A DNA stretch of 64,000 bases from an uncultured Bacteroidaceae bacterium. GTDB taxonomy: Bacteria; Bacteroidota; Bacteroidia; Bacteroidales; Bacteroidaceae. Under the pieces are notes generated by a model that ran no database searches, was not told the origin of the DNA, and saw only the letters and a list, made by a program, of their open reading frames with translations. A program made the position numbers and the translations under genes. Positions 53,355-63,431 of this stretch are shown one piece after another (position 1 is the first letter of the stretch; each line of letters begins with the position of its first letter). The stretch covers positions 1-64,000 of the forward strand of contig CAJOLW010000035.1 of NCBI GenBank assembly GCA_905235525.1. Reading direction: 5' to 3'.

Positions 53355-54869
53355 ATGATTAGAAAGATATTGGTAGCAAATCGTGGGGAGATTGCCATCC
53401 GTGTAATGCGTAGTTGCTATGAGATGGGCATCCGTTCGGTGGCTGTGTATAGTACGGCTGACCGCTTGTCACGCCATGTGCTCTTTGCTAACGAGGCAGA
53501 GTGTATAGGTGGGGCGGCGAGCAGCGACAGTTATTTGAACATAGACCATATCATTGAGGCTGCCCATAAGCATAAAGTGGATGCCATCCATCCAGGGTAT
53601 GGCTTCCTTTCTGAAAATGCAGAGTTTGCCCGTCGTTGTGAACAGGAGGGCTTTATCTTTATTGGTCCCCGACCCGAAACGATGGAAGAAATGGGCGACA
53701 AAATTAGTGCCCGTCGCAAGATGATAGAGGCAGGAGTGCCCGTGGTTCCGGGTACAGAAGAACCTCTCCAGTCGGCTGAAGAGGCGGTGAAAGTGGCAAA
53801 GAAGATAGGCTTTCCTGTTATGCTGAAAGCCTCGATGGGCGGTGGTGGTAAAGGCATGCGCCTCATTGAGAGGGAAGAGGATGTGGTGGAGATGTACAAT
53901 GCGGCTCGCAGTGAGGCGATGTCGGGTTTTGGCGACGATACTGTCTATATCGAGAAATTTGTGGAAGAACCTCACCACATTGAGTTTCAAATTTTGGGCG
54001 ACAAGCATGGCAATGTGGTGCATCTGTTTGACCGCGAGTGTTCGGTGCAGCGTCGTCATCAGAAAATTGTGGAAGAGAGTCCAAGTCCCTTTATTGATTA
54101 TAACCTGCGCATGGAGATGGGTGCCAAAGCCGTGGCAGCAGCCCGTGCCGTAGGGTATGAAGGTGCAGGAACCATCGAGTTCCTTGTGGATAAGTACCAC
54201 AAGTTCTATTTCTTGGAGATGAACACCCGTTTGCAGGTGGAACACCCCATTACGGAAGAAGTTGTGGGCATCGATTTGGTGAAAGAGCAAATCCTCATCG
54301 CTGACGGACAGGAACTGAACTATCGTCAGGAGGACATCCGACAGCGTGGACATGCCATCGAATGTCGTATCTGTGCTGAGGATACGGAGCACAATTTCAT
54401 GCCATCGCCAGGAGTCATTAAGCAACTCACCGAACCACATGGTATTGGCACCCGCATTGACTCTTATGTGTATGAAGGCTACGAAATTCCCGTACACTAT
54501 GACCCCATGATTGGCAAACTCATCGTGTGGGCAACGAGTCGTGAATATGCCATTGAGCGTATGCGCCGCGTGCTCTATGAATACAAGATTACGGGCTTGA
54601 CCACCAACATCCGTTACCTGCGCCGTATCATTGATGTGCCTGACTTCAAACAGGGTAACTACAACACCTACTTCATCGAGCGCAATCAAGATCGCTTGCG
54701 TCCACGTCCTGGTTTCAAGAACGATTCCGAACCGATGGCGGTCATTGCGGCATACATAGATTACTTGATGAATCTCGAAGAGAATAAACCCACCACACCC
54801 ACAGTGGAGAACACGGCAATCAGCCGCTGGAGGGCATTTGGATTGCAGAAAGGAGTACTGAGAGTGTAA
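53355..54869 (+). CDS. biotin carboxylase subunit of an acyl-CoA carboxylase
   Basis: The 504-residue ATP-grasp enzyme charges biotin with bicarbonate. Landmarks are ILVANRGEIAIRVMRSCYEM, HPGYGFLSENAEFARRC, the Gly-rich ATP loop KASMGGGGKGMRLIE, and FLEMNTRLQVEHPITEEVVG. It ends at the usual biotin carboxylase boundary, without its own biotin domain. The biotin-carrier gene overlaps it by one base, followed by the carboxyltransferase, so the three subunits form one enzyme. Propionyl-CoA carboxylase is the likely role. Confidence 0.92.
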   Translation: MIRKILVANRGEIAIRVMRSCYEMGIRSVAVYSTADRLSRHVLFANEAECIGGAASSDSYLNIDHIIEAAHKHKVDAIHPGYGFLSENAEFARRCEQEGFIFIGPRPETMEEMGDKISARRKMIEAGVPVVPGTEEPLQSAEEAVKVAKKIGFPVMLKASMGGGGKGMRLIEREEDVVEMYNAARSEAMSGFGDDTVYIEKFVEEPHHIEFQILGDKHGNVVHLFDRECSVQRRHQKIVEESPSPFIDYNLRMEMGAKAVAAARAVGYEGAGTIEFLVDKYHKFYFLEMNTRLQVEHPITEEVVGIDLVKEQILIADGQELNYRQEDIRQRGHAIECRICAEDTEHNFMPSPGVIKQLTEPHGIGTRIDSYVYEGYEIPVHYDPMIGKLIVWATSREYAIERMRRVLYEYKITGLTTNIRYLRRIIDVPDFKQGNYNTYFIERNQDRLRPRPGFKNDSEPMAVIAAYIDYLMNLEENKPTTPTVENTAISRWRAFGLQKGVLRV

Positions 54870-55384
54870 TGGAACTGCAAGTTGGAAATAAGACCTTGGA
54901 AGTGACCTTGCTGAGCAAGGAGGGTAACCAAGTGAAAATCGACATTGACGGAAACGTGTATGATGTGGATGTGGCAATGCTGGAAAACGGCACTTGTTCC
55001 CTCATCTATGATGGAAATTCGTACAATGCCGAACTCATCCGAGAGAGTGGGGAGAAGCACTATCGTGTGAACCTCAACTACTCGACTTATCAGATTGATA
55101 TGCTCGACTCACAGGCGAAGTATATGAAGATGCGTCGTGGAGGCTCTCAAGACTCAGTGCAGGCTGATGTCATTACGGCACCCATGCCTTGCAAGATTGT
55201 CAACATCTACGTGAAGCCTGGTGACACTCTCAAAGCAGGTGACACCGTGTTGACGATGGAAGCCATGAAGATGCAATCGAATTATAAAGTCAATGCTGAT
55301 TGTATCGTGAAGGATGTGTTAGTGAATGTGGGTGACAGTGTTCGTGTGGAACAAGCGCTGATTAAATTGAATATTGAAAATTGA
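54869..55384 (+). CDS. biotin carboxyl carrier protein
   Basis: A 171-residue protein with a biotinyl domain at the C-terminus. [20 protein letters not shown] is followed by [19 protein letters not shown], with the biotin attached to Lys134 of EAMKM. The N-terminal half is a linker or interaction domain common in Bacteroidetes acyl-CoA carboxylases. It overlaps the biotin carboxylase stop by one base and ends two bases before the carboxyltransferase. Confidence 0.92.
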   Translation: MELQVGNKTLEVTLLSKEGNQVKIDIDGNVYDVDVAMLENGTCSLIYDGNSYNAELIRESGEKHYRVNLNYSTYQIDMLDSQAKYMKMRRGGSQDSVQADVITAPMPCKIVNIYVKPGDTLKAGDTVLTMEAMKMQSNYKVNADCIVKDVLVNVGDSVRVEQALIKLNIEN

Positions 55385-55386
55385 AA

Positions 55387-56826
55387 ATGATGAAACTTAC
55401 AGCAAGAGAAAGAATAGAAATGCTGCTTGACCGTAGCACCTTTGTGGAAATGGACAAGCATGTGGTGCATCGTTGCACCGACTTTGGCATGGATAAGAAA
55501 CGCATCGAAGGTGATGGTGTCATCTCTGGTTATGGCAAGATTGACGGACGTATCGTCTTTGTCTATGCCTTCGACTTTGCCGTGTTAGGTGGTTCGCTGT
55601 CGGCTGCCAATGCCCAAAAGATAGCCAAGGTGCAGGATTTGGCACTGAAGAACGGTGCCCCTATCATCGGATTGAATGATTCTGGTGGTGCCCGCATCCA
55701 AGAGGGAGTGGAGTCCCTTACCGGTTTTGCCCATATTTTCAGGAGAAATGTGATGGCATCGGGTGTCATTCCACAAATCAGTGCCATTCTCGGTCCTTGT
55801 GCAGGTGGTTCCTGTTACTCTCCAGCCCTCACTGACTTCATCTTGATGGTGAAAGAGCAGAGTCAGATGTTTGTGACGGGTCCCAACGTGGTTAAAGCTG
55901 TGACCAACGAAGATGTGGACAAGGAAACCCTCGGTGGCGCCATGACTCACAATTCTGTGAGCGGTGTGAGCCACTTCATCTGCAACAACGACGAAGAGAC
56001 CCTCATGACCATCCGTGAACTCATTGGGTTCATTCCTTCTAACAACATGGAAGATGCCCCCGTGCATCCTGTCACTGATGAGGTGGACCGCATTTGTCAC
56101 GAACTGGACAATGTGGTTCCAACCGATCCCAATATTCCCTATGACATCCGCAATATCATCGAGCCTGTCTGCGATCAGCAGTATTTCTTCGAGATTCAAC
56201 CCGAATTTGCGAAGAATATCGTCATTGGTTTCGGACGCATGGCAGGACGCACCGTCGGTTTTGTAGCCAACCAGCCCAACTTTTTGGCAGGTGCCCTCGA
56301 CATCGATGCTTCCGACAAGGCAGCCCGATTCATCCGATTCTGCGACTGCTTTAACATCCCCCTCATCGCTGTTGAGGATGTGCCTGGTTTCTTGCCTGGT
56401 GTGCAGCAGGAGCACAACGGCATCATCCGTCATGGTGCCAAGATTGTCTATGCCTTTGCCGAGGCGACCGTTCCGAAGATTACGCTCATCACCCGTAAAG
56501 CCTATGGAGGTGCTTATATCGTAATGAACTCCAAGTGCATCGGGGCAGATGTGAACTTCGCATACCCAACTGCTGAAATTGCTGTGATGGGAGCCGAAGG
56601 AGCCTGCAACATCCTCTATCGCAAGGCTACACCAGAAGAGCGTGTCCAGAAGATAGAAGAGTACAGGGAGAAATTTGCCAACCCCCTGCCTGCCGCACAA
56701 CTCGGTTACATCGATGAAATCATCCAGCCATGTGACACTCGTCAGCGTCTTATCCTGGCATTGGAGATGTCGCGCAATAAGAATCAGAGCAATCCGCCCA
56801 AAAAACATGGCAATATGCCGTTATGA
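55387..56826 (+). CDS. carboxyltransferase subunit of an acyl-CoA carboxylase (PCC/methylmalonyl-CoA type)
   Basis: Moves the carboxyl group between biotin and acyl-CoA. From ATG 55387 it has 479 residues, about 30 shorter than the usual family start. It begins with [20 protein letters not shown], which is normally preceded by an N-terminal helix. [20 protein letters not shown] and [20 protein letters not shown] form the crotonase-like acyl-CoA site, and the C-terminal [11 protein letters not shown] is typical. It could be propionyl-CoA carboxylase or the methylmalonyl-CoA decarboxylase alpha subunit. The stop lies one base before the TonB receptor ATG. Confidence 0.9.
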   Translation: MMKLTARERIEMLLDRSTFVEMDKHVVHRCTDFGMDKKRIEGDGVISGYGKIDGRIVFVYAFDFAVLGGSLSAANAQKIAKVQDLALKNGAPIIGLNDSGGARIQEGVESLTGFAHIFRRNVMASGVIPQISAILGPCAGGSCYSPALTDFILMVKEQSQMFVTGPNVVKAVTNEDVDKETLGGAMTHNSVSGVSHFICNNDEETLMTIRELIGFIPSNNMEDAPVHPVTDEVDRICHELDNVVPTDPNIPYDIRNIIEPVCDQQYFFEIQPEFAKNIVIGFGRMAGRTVGFVANQPNFLAGALDIDASDKAARFIRFCDCFNIPLIAVEDVPGFLPGVQQEHNGIIRHGAKIVYAFAEATVPKITLITRKAYGGAYIVMNSKCIGADVNFAYPTAEIAVMGAEGACNILYRKATPEERVQKIEEYREKFANPLPAAQLGYIDEIIQPCDTRQRLILALEMSRNKNQSNPPKKHGNMPL

Positions 56827-56827
56827 T

Positions 56828-58801
56828 ATGGTTCAAAGAAAGAGACTCATTGCAATAAGTTGTGCTGGTATGTTGATGCTGTCTGCATGGGCACAAACTG
56901 ATACTACTGCTATGCTTCTTAATGAAGTACAGGTCGTGGAAACTCAAAAGCATCATTCGATGACTTCCACAGCCCCCCTCTATGTGATGGATCATGGAGA
57001 GATGCGACGTATGGGTGTGACCGACATGGCTGATGCCCTGCATCGTCTGCCGGGCATCACATTGCGCGACTATGGTGGGGCAGGGGGCATGAAAACTGTA
57101 TCTGTGCGGGGGTTGGGCACAAAACATACTGGTGTCAGTTATGATGGAGTCATGCTCAGTGAGTGTCAAAGTGGCGAGATAGACCTTTCTCGTTATTCCT
57201 TGGACAATGTGGGCAGCCTTTCATTGGTTATTGGTGACAACGATGACATTTTCATTCCAGCCCGACAAGTCACCACTCCTGCCACAGTCCATATCCAGTC
57301 GATGCAGTTGCCAGCCGACGATGTTCGTCCACATCTGAAGGCACAGATGAAAATAGGCTCTTTCGGCTATGTGTCTCCCTTCCTCAAATATGAACAAAAC
57401 CTTAACGGTCACTTCGCTTTTTCTGCCTTGGGTGAATACACCTATGCCGAGAATGATTATCCCTATACCATCAAGAATGTGACCGAGAATGTGAGTGATC
57501 ATCGCAAGAACAGCCGCATGAACTCTGGTCATGGCGAACTGAACTTTGTATGGCGAATCAATTCCTCCGACCGCTTGACAGGAAAAGTCTATTACTACGA
57601 CAACGACCGCCAGTTACCTGGGCAGGTACACTATTACTCTAACACAAGTCGTGAGACCTTGCGTGACCGCAACCTTTTCGGACAACTCATGTATCAGGCA
57701 CGTCTGACAGAGCAACTCTCCCTCAAACTCAATGGAAAGTTCAATTGGGCAGCCTCACTCTATGATGATGGCATGGTGGCGAGTCAAATACAGGATGCCG
57801 ACTATTGGCAACGTGAGTATTATACCTCTGCGTGTCTGCTCTATATGCCAATACAAAATTGGACTTTCGACTATTCTGTTGATTATGCCCACAACAATCT
57901 GAATAGCACGCTCGACACAGATGCCCGTCCCTATCGCAACACCCTCTTGCAGTCGGCTACGGCAAAATACCGCTCCACTCGTCTCACGGTGATGGGGCGA
58001 TTGCTTCATTCACTCTACTTGAACGATGCCAAGCAGGGGGATGCTGCTGACGACATGCGCCGTTTCTCGCCTTCACTCAGCATCTCCTATCTGTTGTTGC
58101 CCCAATGGCATGTACGTGCTTCTTATAAAGAGATATTCCGTGCTCCTACGTTCAACGAGAACTATTTTTTCCATTATGGTTCCAAGAACTTGCAGCCCGA
58201 ACGTACAGAACAACTGAACATTGGCACGACATGGCAGGGCGATTTTGGTAAGACGCATGTGCAGACCACTATTGATGGATATTACAATTGGGTCAAGGAC
58301 ATGATTGTGGCAGTGCCTTTCAATATGTTTGTGTGGAACTGTGTCAATGTGGGCAAGGTACGTGTGTATGGAGCCGACATCACGCTGAATGCCTCTCATC
58401 AGTTCAACGAACGTCATCTGCTTACAGCATCGGGGTGCTATAGTTATCAGCGGGCACAAAACCGCACCAACCCATCTTCACCCTATTACAGAAACCAAAT
58501 AGCCTATACGCCCGAGCATCAAGGCTCCTTCGCATTGGCATGGGAAAACCCGTGGGTGTGTTGCTCTACCCACTTGACGACAGTGAGTGAGCGTTGGACG
58601 ACCAATGCTCATCTGCAAGGGACAAGGGTGGATGGCTACTACGAACTGGGTCTGTCAGCCTACCATCGTTTCCATATCGGATATGGGGTCATGGAGGCAC
58701 GCTTGGATTTGAAAAATCTGACCGACAAACAATATGAGATTGTGGGGGCCTATCCCATGCCTGGTAGAAGTTTTCAATTTTCACTTAGTTATAAATTGTA
58801 A
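56828..58801 (+). CDS. btuB: TonB-dependent outer-membrane receptor, probable corrinoid receptor
   Basis: From ATG 56828 the protein has 657 residues with a signal peptide (MVQRKRLIAISCAGMLMLSA). The plug has LNEVQVVET, the TonB-box-proximal start, and MADALHRLPGITLRDYGGAG, then GMKTVSVRGLGTKHTGVSYD. It lacks the CarboxypepD-like N-terminal domain of SusC types and has the small size of BtuB. The frame is open 51 codons upstream inside the carboxylase gene; that start is rejected. A surface lipoprotein, a binding protein and a permease follow, which together suggest B12 uptake. Confidence 0.82.
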   Translation: MVQRKRLIAISCAGMLMLSAWAQTDTTAMLLNEVQVVETQKHHSMTSTAPLYVMDHGEMRRMGVTDMADALHRLPGITLRDYGGAGGMKTVSVRGLGTKHTGVSYDGVMLSECQSGEIDLSRYSLDNVGSLSLVIGDNDDIFIPARQVTTPATVHIQSMQLPADDVRPHLKAQMKIGSFGYVSPFLKYEQNLNGHFAFSALGEYTYAENDYPYTIKNVTENVSDHRKNSRMNSGHGELNFVWRINSSDRLTGKVYYYDNDRQLPGQVHYYSNTSRETLRDRNLFGQLMYQARLTEQLSLKLNGKFNWAASLYDDGMVASQIQDADYWQREYYTSACLLYMPIQNWTFDYSVDYAHNNLNSTLDTDARPYRNTLLQSATAKYRSTRLTVMGRLLHSLYLNDAKQGDAADDMRRFSPSLSISYLLLPQWHVRASYKEIFRAPTFNENYFFHYGSKNLQPERTEQLNIGTTWQGDFGKTHVQTTIDGYYNWVKDMIVAVPFNMFVWNCVNVGKVRVYGADITLNASHQFNERHLLTASGCYSYQRAQNRTNPSSPYYRNQIAYTPEHQGSFALAWENPWVCCSTHLTTVSERWTTNAHLQGTRVDGYYELGLSAYHRFHIGYGVMEARLDLKNLTDKQYEIVGAYPMPGRSFQFSLSYKL

Positions 58802-58846
58802 CAATAAATCATTATTTTTCACGTTTAACAATTAAAACCTAACAAA

Positions 58847-59984
58847 ATGAAAAAAAGTTTTTTGAGTTTTGCAGTACTAATGATGGGCGCAGCCCTCTTT
58901 ACTGCTTGTAGCAACGACGATGACGCTCCAGAATTGAAGAAGGTGGATGTGTCTAATGGTATGTTCGTGGTGGGTTCTGGTAACAAGAAAGCCAACATCG
59001 ACGGCAACCTCAGTTACATTGACTATCAGGCAGGTGAGGTGACGGCTAACGCCTTCCAGAAGGCAAACGGCAAGTCTCTTGGTAAGACTGCCAACTATAT
59101 CGTTGATTACGGAAGCAAACTTTACGTGGTAGATGCCGAAAACACCGTTTGGGTGTGCGACAAGAGCACATTGACAGTGCAGAAGCAGATTAGCACAACC
59201 GCTCTGCTGGGAGATAAAGATGGTGTTAGCCCTCGTGCAGCAGTGGGTGAGAACGGAAACCTCTATGTCACTTTTTATGGCGACAGCAATAATGGCGGAA
59301 ATGGCATTGTGGCAGCCATCGATACAGTGAACTTTGCCAAGCAAGCCACTTACACTGTGGGTTCCTATCCTGATGGACTGACCATCGCCAATGGCTGCAT
59401 TTACGTGGCTAACTCTGACTACGGTAATAATGTGAATCCTTCCATCTCTAAGATTGACCTCGGTAGTGGCAAGGTGGAGGAAATCAAGGATGAGGTGATT
59501 ACCAACCCCATGCAGATTCTGACCATCGGTTCTGATGTGTATTATTTGGATTATGGGACGTATGACCCTAATAACAATTGGTTCCAGACGGGTGCAGGTG
59601 TTCGCAAGATCACTGCATCTGGTGAGGTGACGAAAGTGGTGGACGGTACTGCCATGTGCACTGACGGTAAGAACGTTTACACCGTGAATGCACCTTACGG
59701 CGCTACTGAGACTACGTATCTGATTTACAATGCTGCAACAGGTGCTACAACCAGTTGGAATCCTGAGGGCATCCAGTCCAGCAGTGATTGCAGCAGACCC
59801 TGTGACTAGCAACATCTTCATCGTTTCCTATCAGGAGAATCCTGAGACGGGTTATCCAGGTTATGCACTGCCATCCTACACGAACCAGTATGATGCTCAG
59901 GGCAAATTCGTGAAGAAGTATGAGAACACCGCCACAGGTCCTATCTCAGTGGTGTTCAACACGGATGTTAAGTTTGTAAAATAA
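58847..59984 (+). pseudogene. surface beta-propeller lipoprotein (BtuG-like / DUF5074) broken by a frameshift
   Basis: The N-terminus MKKSFLSFAVLMMGAALFTACSN is a lipoprotein signal peptide. The body has propeller repeats such as GKTANYIVDYGSKLYVVDAE and TNPMQILTIGSDVYYLDYGT. In Bacteroides the B12-binding surface lipoprotein BtuG is of this kind. At about 59774 one base is missing; restoring it continues the frame as SPAVIAADPVTSNIFIVSYQ to a stop at 59984. As written, the frame ends at 59809 with about 58 residues lost. It sits between the receptor and the binding protein. Confidence 0.8.
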
Positions 59985-59997
59985 CGATAACCAGACT

Positions 59998-61098
59998 ATG
60001 AACAGAACAAACATTCTGTTTCTCTTTCTTGTTGCCTCCGCACTCTTCTTGTCGTGCGGAGGCAACACTGTTTCTCCTCTCCAAGGTGAAGGCGACACCA
60101 TCCCCATGCGTTATGCCAAGAATATCACGATGGTGCGTTATGGCAACAATGTGGTGGAAGTGAAACTCAAGAATCCTTGGGGCGAGGGCTTGTTGGGAAC
60201 TTATGTCTTGATGGAGGACGTTAACCCTAACTCTAACTCTCAACTCATCCATGTTCCCCTTAAGAATGCACTCGTCTTTACTGCTGTGCATTGTGGACTT
60301 ATCTGCGAACTCGGTATGGAACAAAGTATCGGGGGTGTGTGTGAGAAGGAGTATATCCATGGACTCACTAAAGAGGTGGTGGATTGTGGTAACGGTATGT
60401 CGCCCAATCAGGAACGCATTATCCAACTTCATCCCGATGCTATGTTGGTGTCACCTTTCGAGAGCAACACGGGGCATGACAAATTGGGACAACTCGGCAT
60501 GCCCATCGTCGAGTGTGCTGAATACATGGAGCCGACAGCATTGGGACGAGCAGAATGGATGAAGTTCTATGGACTCCTTTTGGGAAAGGAAAAAGAGGCG
60601 AATGCCATGTTCGATGCACTGGTGGCGCGTTATGACAGCCTCAGTGCATTGGTGAAGAATGCCGCCACGAAGCCCCGCATTCTTTCTGAAGAACTCTATG
60701 GCAGTGTGTGGTATCAACCTGGGGTGCACAGCACCATCGGACAACTATATGCCGATGCAGGTGCACAGACCGCCTTCCCTGAATACAAGCAGAGCGGCTC
60801 CGTTCCCCTTTCTGCCGAACAAGTCTATGCCACTGCCCACGATGCTGACATCTGGCTGATGCGTTATGACTCTGACGCCACCATGACCCTTGACCAATTG
60901 GGTGCAGAAATAGAAGTTTATAGGCGTTTCGATGCCTTCAAGAAAGGTAACGTGTGGGGGTGCAATACCCGCACCTCCTTCTTCTATGAACGTTCGCCTT
61001 TCCATCCAGATCGTATGCTTTCTGACATCATCCAAATCACCCATCCGGAAGTGCAACTTCATGAACCCATGTATTTTTACCAGCGACTAAAACCATAA
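59998..61098 (+). CDS. ABC transporter substrate-binding lipoprotein (BtuF-like)
   Basis: A 366-residue lipoprotein (MNRTNILFLFLVASALFLSC) of the iron/cobalamin binding family. It has FTAVHCGLICELGMEQSIGG, then NGMSPNQERIIQLHPDAMLV and ARYDSLSALVKNAATKPRIL. The loop EDVNPNSNSQLIHV is encoded by TTAACCCTAACTCTAACTCT, a repeat phrase used elsewhere between genes. It fits the BtuF role of delivering corrinoid to the permease. Other metal-chelate ligands are possible. Confidence 0.8.
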   Translation: MNRTNILFLFLVASALFLSCGGNTVSPLQGEGDTIPMRYAKNITMVRYGNNVVEVKLKNPWGEGLLGTYVLMEDVNPNSNSQLIHVPLKNALVFTAVHCGLICELGMEQSIGGVCEKEYIHGLTKEVVDCGNGMSPNQERIIQLHPDAMLVSPFESNTGHDKLGQLGMPIVECAEYMEPTALGRAEWMKFYGLLLGKEKEANAMFDALVARYDSLSALVKNAATKPRILSEELYGSVWYQPGVHSTIGQLYADAGAQTAFPEYKQSGSVPLSAEQVYATAHDADIWLMRYDSDATMTLDQLGAEIEVYRRFDAFKKGNVWGCNTRTSFFYERSPFHPDRMLSDIIQITHPEVQLHEPMYFYQRLKP

Positions 61099-61128
61099 CG
61101 ATAACCCTAACCTTAACTGTCAACTCTC

Positions 61129-62125
61129 ATGAGATTCCGTATCAGCCTGTTGATCATCGGTGTTATGGCACTCTTCGGCCTCAACATCTTTTTCGGTTCC
61201 GTTCATATTGACGCTACCGATGTGCTGCAGACCCTCTTGCATGGAGGGGAGTCTGACGATGCCATATCTTACATCATTCTTGGTTCCCGACTTCCTACCG
61301 CTCTCACCGCTATGCTGGCAGGTGCAGGACTCGCCACCGCAGGTCTCCTCTTGCAGACTTCTTTCCACAACCCTCTTGCTGGACCTTCCATTCTCGGAAT
61401 CTCCTCAGGTGCCAATCTTGGTGTGGCCATCGTCATGCTTGCCTTCGGAGGCACCATCACGGCAGGACTCTACTCCTGGAGTGGCTATCTGGCGATTGTG
61501 GGTGCGGCATTCCTCGGCTCCATGCTCATTATGGGTTTGCTATTGCTCTTCTCCTCCTTGTTGAAGAACAACCTCATGCTGCTCATCACGGGTATCATGA
61601 TGGGCTACATCACCTCTTCCGTCATCTCCTTGCTCAATTTCCTTGCTTCTGTGGAGAACATACAGAGTCCTCATTTGGGGCATGGGCAATTTCAACAGTG
61701 TCTCTATGCAGCAGATGCCCATCTTCGCCACCCTGTGCATCGTGGGGCTAGTGCTGGCTTTGCTGCTCATCAAACCCCTCAATGCCATTCTCTTAGGCGA
61801 GAACTATGCCGTCAATCTAGGGGTGAACATCCAGCGCACGCGTAACCTGCTTCTCCTTGCCACAGGTCTGCTTACGGCTGTCATCACCGCCTATTGCGGT
61901 CCTGTTGCTTTCCTCGGTTTGGCAACTCCTCATGTGGCATTCCTCCTGCTTGGCACGTCTAATCACCGTGTGCTCCTTCCTTTCACTATGCTTACTGGTT
62001 CCGTGCTGGCACTTCTCTGCAATCTCCTTTGTACCTTGCCACCCACCACCGTCATACCTCTCAATGCCATCACACCTATCATGGGTGCTCCCGTTATCCT
62101 GTACATCATTTTACGGCGTAAGTAA
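61129..62125 (+). pseudogene. FecCD-type ABC permease (BtuC-like) broken by a frameshift
   Basis: The first part (MRFRISLLIIGVMALFGLNI, AGLLLQTSFHNPLAGPSILG, GISSGANLGV) and the second part (IWGMGNFNSVSMQQMPIFAT, CGPVAFLGLATPHVAFLLLG, PIMGAPVILYII) together make one complete permease of about 330 residues. The frame breaks near 61666-61672 in CAGAGTCCTCATTTGG. Removing one C, or adding two bases, restores it. The permease would carry the ligand across the inner membrane with an ATPase. No btuD-type ATPase gene is adjacent, although the usual operon has one. The 5' gap holds TAACGATAACCCTAACCTTA. Confidence 0.82.
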
Positions 62126-62127
62126 AT

Positions 62128-62194
62128 AAAGATGAAGAGGAGGCAAAGGGATGCAATCAATGTGACTGCATCCCTTTGCCTCCTCTTCATCTTT
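62128..62194. terminator. 28-bp perfect bidirectional terminator hairpin
   Basis: AAAGATGAAGAGGAGGCAAA opens a left arm of 28 bases that pairs perfectly with 62167-62194. The loop is 11 bases, and each side ends in A or T runs. It separates the B12 operon from the convergent queuosine genes and can stop transcription from both sides. Confidence 0.9.
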
Positions 62195-62199
62195 TCTGT

Positions 62200-62664
62200 T
62201 TACTGCATGTTGTGGTTCTGCAAGCGATAGTTTGCCATCTCCTCATACTTCGTGCCAGGGCGTCCGTAGTTGGCGTAAGGGTAGATGCTGATGCCACCGC
62301 GGGGAGTGAAGATACCTGTAACTTCAATGTATTTGGGATCCATCAATTTGATGAGGTCTTTCATGATGATATTGACGCAGTCTTCGTGAAAGTCACCGTG
62401 GTTGCGGAAAGAGAAAAGGTAGAGTTTGAGGGATTTACTCTCCACCATGCGCTGGTCGGGCAGGTAGGAGATGCGGATTTCAGCAAAGTCGGGTTGCCCT
62501 GTGATGGGACACAGGGAGGTGAACTCAGGGCAGTTGAACTGCACCCAGTAGTCGTTTTCGGGGTGTTTGTTCTGGAAGGTTTCTAACACTTCAGGAGCAT
62601 AGTCTTGACGGTATTCGGTCTTTTTGCCGAGGGCAGAAAGCCCTTCATTTTCACGTTGATTCAT
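62200..62664 (-). CDS. queF: NADPH-dependent 7-cyano-7-deazaguanine reductase
   Basis: QueF reduces preQ0 to preQ1 for queuosine in tRNA. The 154-residue protein has the catalytic Cys region [20 protein letters not shown] and the substrate-binding [20 protein letters not shown]. It is the short, unimodular type. It lies downstream of queC and a transporter on the same strand, with a 65-base gap holding AGGGTTTAGAGCTTAGGGTT-type repeats. Confidence 0.95.
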   Translation of the reverse strand: MNQRENEGLSALGKKTEYRQDYAPEVLETFQNKHPENDYWVQFNCPEFTSLCPITGQPDFAEIRISYLPDQRMVESKSLKLYLFSFRNHGDFHEDCVNIIMKDLIKLMDPKYIEVTGIFTPRGGISIYPYANYGRPGTKYEEMANYRLQNHNMQ

Positions 62665-62729
62665 GATTGTTAGAGTTGAGGGTTTAGAGCTTAGGGTTGT
62701 TTTGTATAGGCTGAACTCTTTTAACTTCT

Positions 62730-63431
62730 TTAGTTTCTTTTACTCCTTATTCTTAAATACGTTTCGAGTCCACGGCGACGGAGTTTGCAGGCAGGACATT
62801 CGCCGCATCCGTCACCTGCGATGCCGTTGTAGCAGGTAAGGGTTTCGTTGCGGACGAGGTCGAAGACACCCAAGTCGTCTGCCAGTTTCCAGGTCTCTGC
62901 CTTGTCAATCCACATGAGGGGAGTGTGGATGACAAACTGCTCGTCCATCGCTAAATTGAGTGATACGTTGAGCGAACGGATGAAGGAGTCACGGCAGTCG
63001 GGATAACCAGAGTAGTCAGTTTGGGAAACGCCTGTGACGAGGTTCATGATGCCATGTTCGCGGGCATAGACAGCAGCGATGGAAAGGAAAAAGAGGTTAC
63101 GCCCAGGCACGAAGGTGTTGGGGGGCGTGACACGTCCATCGGGGGTGTCGGAAAAGGGAGCGGGTGGTTCTTTGTCCATCTGGATGCTGTTGTCGGTAAG
63201 TGAGCATCCTGTGCTGAGTTGGCTGATGAACGAAACGTCTTTCACCTCGAAAGGCACCCCTGCTTTCTCGGCAATGTTCCGTGCCATGTCCACCTCCACC
63301 ACATGTTTCTGCCCATAGCGGAAGCAGAGAGCGCGGACCTCATCAAAGTGTTTCTTTGCCCAAAACAGGCAGGTGGTGCTGTCTTGTCCGCCAGAGAAGA
63401 CGACTAAGGCCTTTCGATGATCGAGTATCAT
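62730..63431 (-). CDS. queC: 7-cyano-7-deazaguanine synthase
   Basis: QueC converts 7-carboxy-7-deazaguanine to preQ0 using ammonia and ATP. The 233-residue protein has the PP-loop [20 protein letters not shown] and the zinc-binding [34 protein letters not shown] is also typical. It overlaps the upstream transporter gene by four bases (ATGA), so the two are co-translated. Confidence 0.95.
   Translation of the reverse strand: MILDHRKALVVFSGGQDSTTCLFWAKKHFDEVRALCFRYGQKHVVEVDMARNIAEKAGVPFEVKDVSFISQLSTGCSLTDNSIQMDKEPPAPFSDTPDGRVTPPNTFVPGRNLFFLSIAAVYAREHGIMNLVTGVSQTDYSGYPDCRDSFIRSLNVSLNLAMDEQFVIHTPLMWIDKAETWKLADDLGVFDLVRNETLTCYNGIAGDGCGECPACKLRRRGLETYLRIRSKRN

Noticed and set aside
53469..54977. 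A 502-codon minus-strand frame opposite the biotin carboxylase
   Set aside because: It mirrors a strongly conserved gene on the other strand, has His/Phe-rich composition typical of shadow frames, and shows no family motif.
56675..56827. Longer start for the TonB receptor
   Set aside because: It would overlap the carboxyltransferase by 150 bases and remove the signal peptide from the N-terminus.
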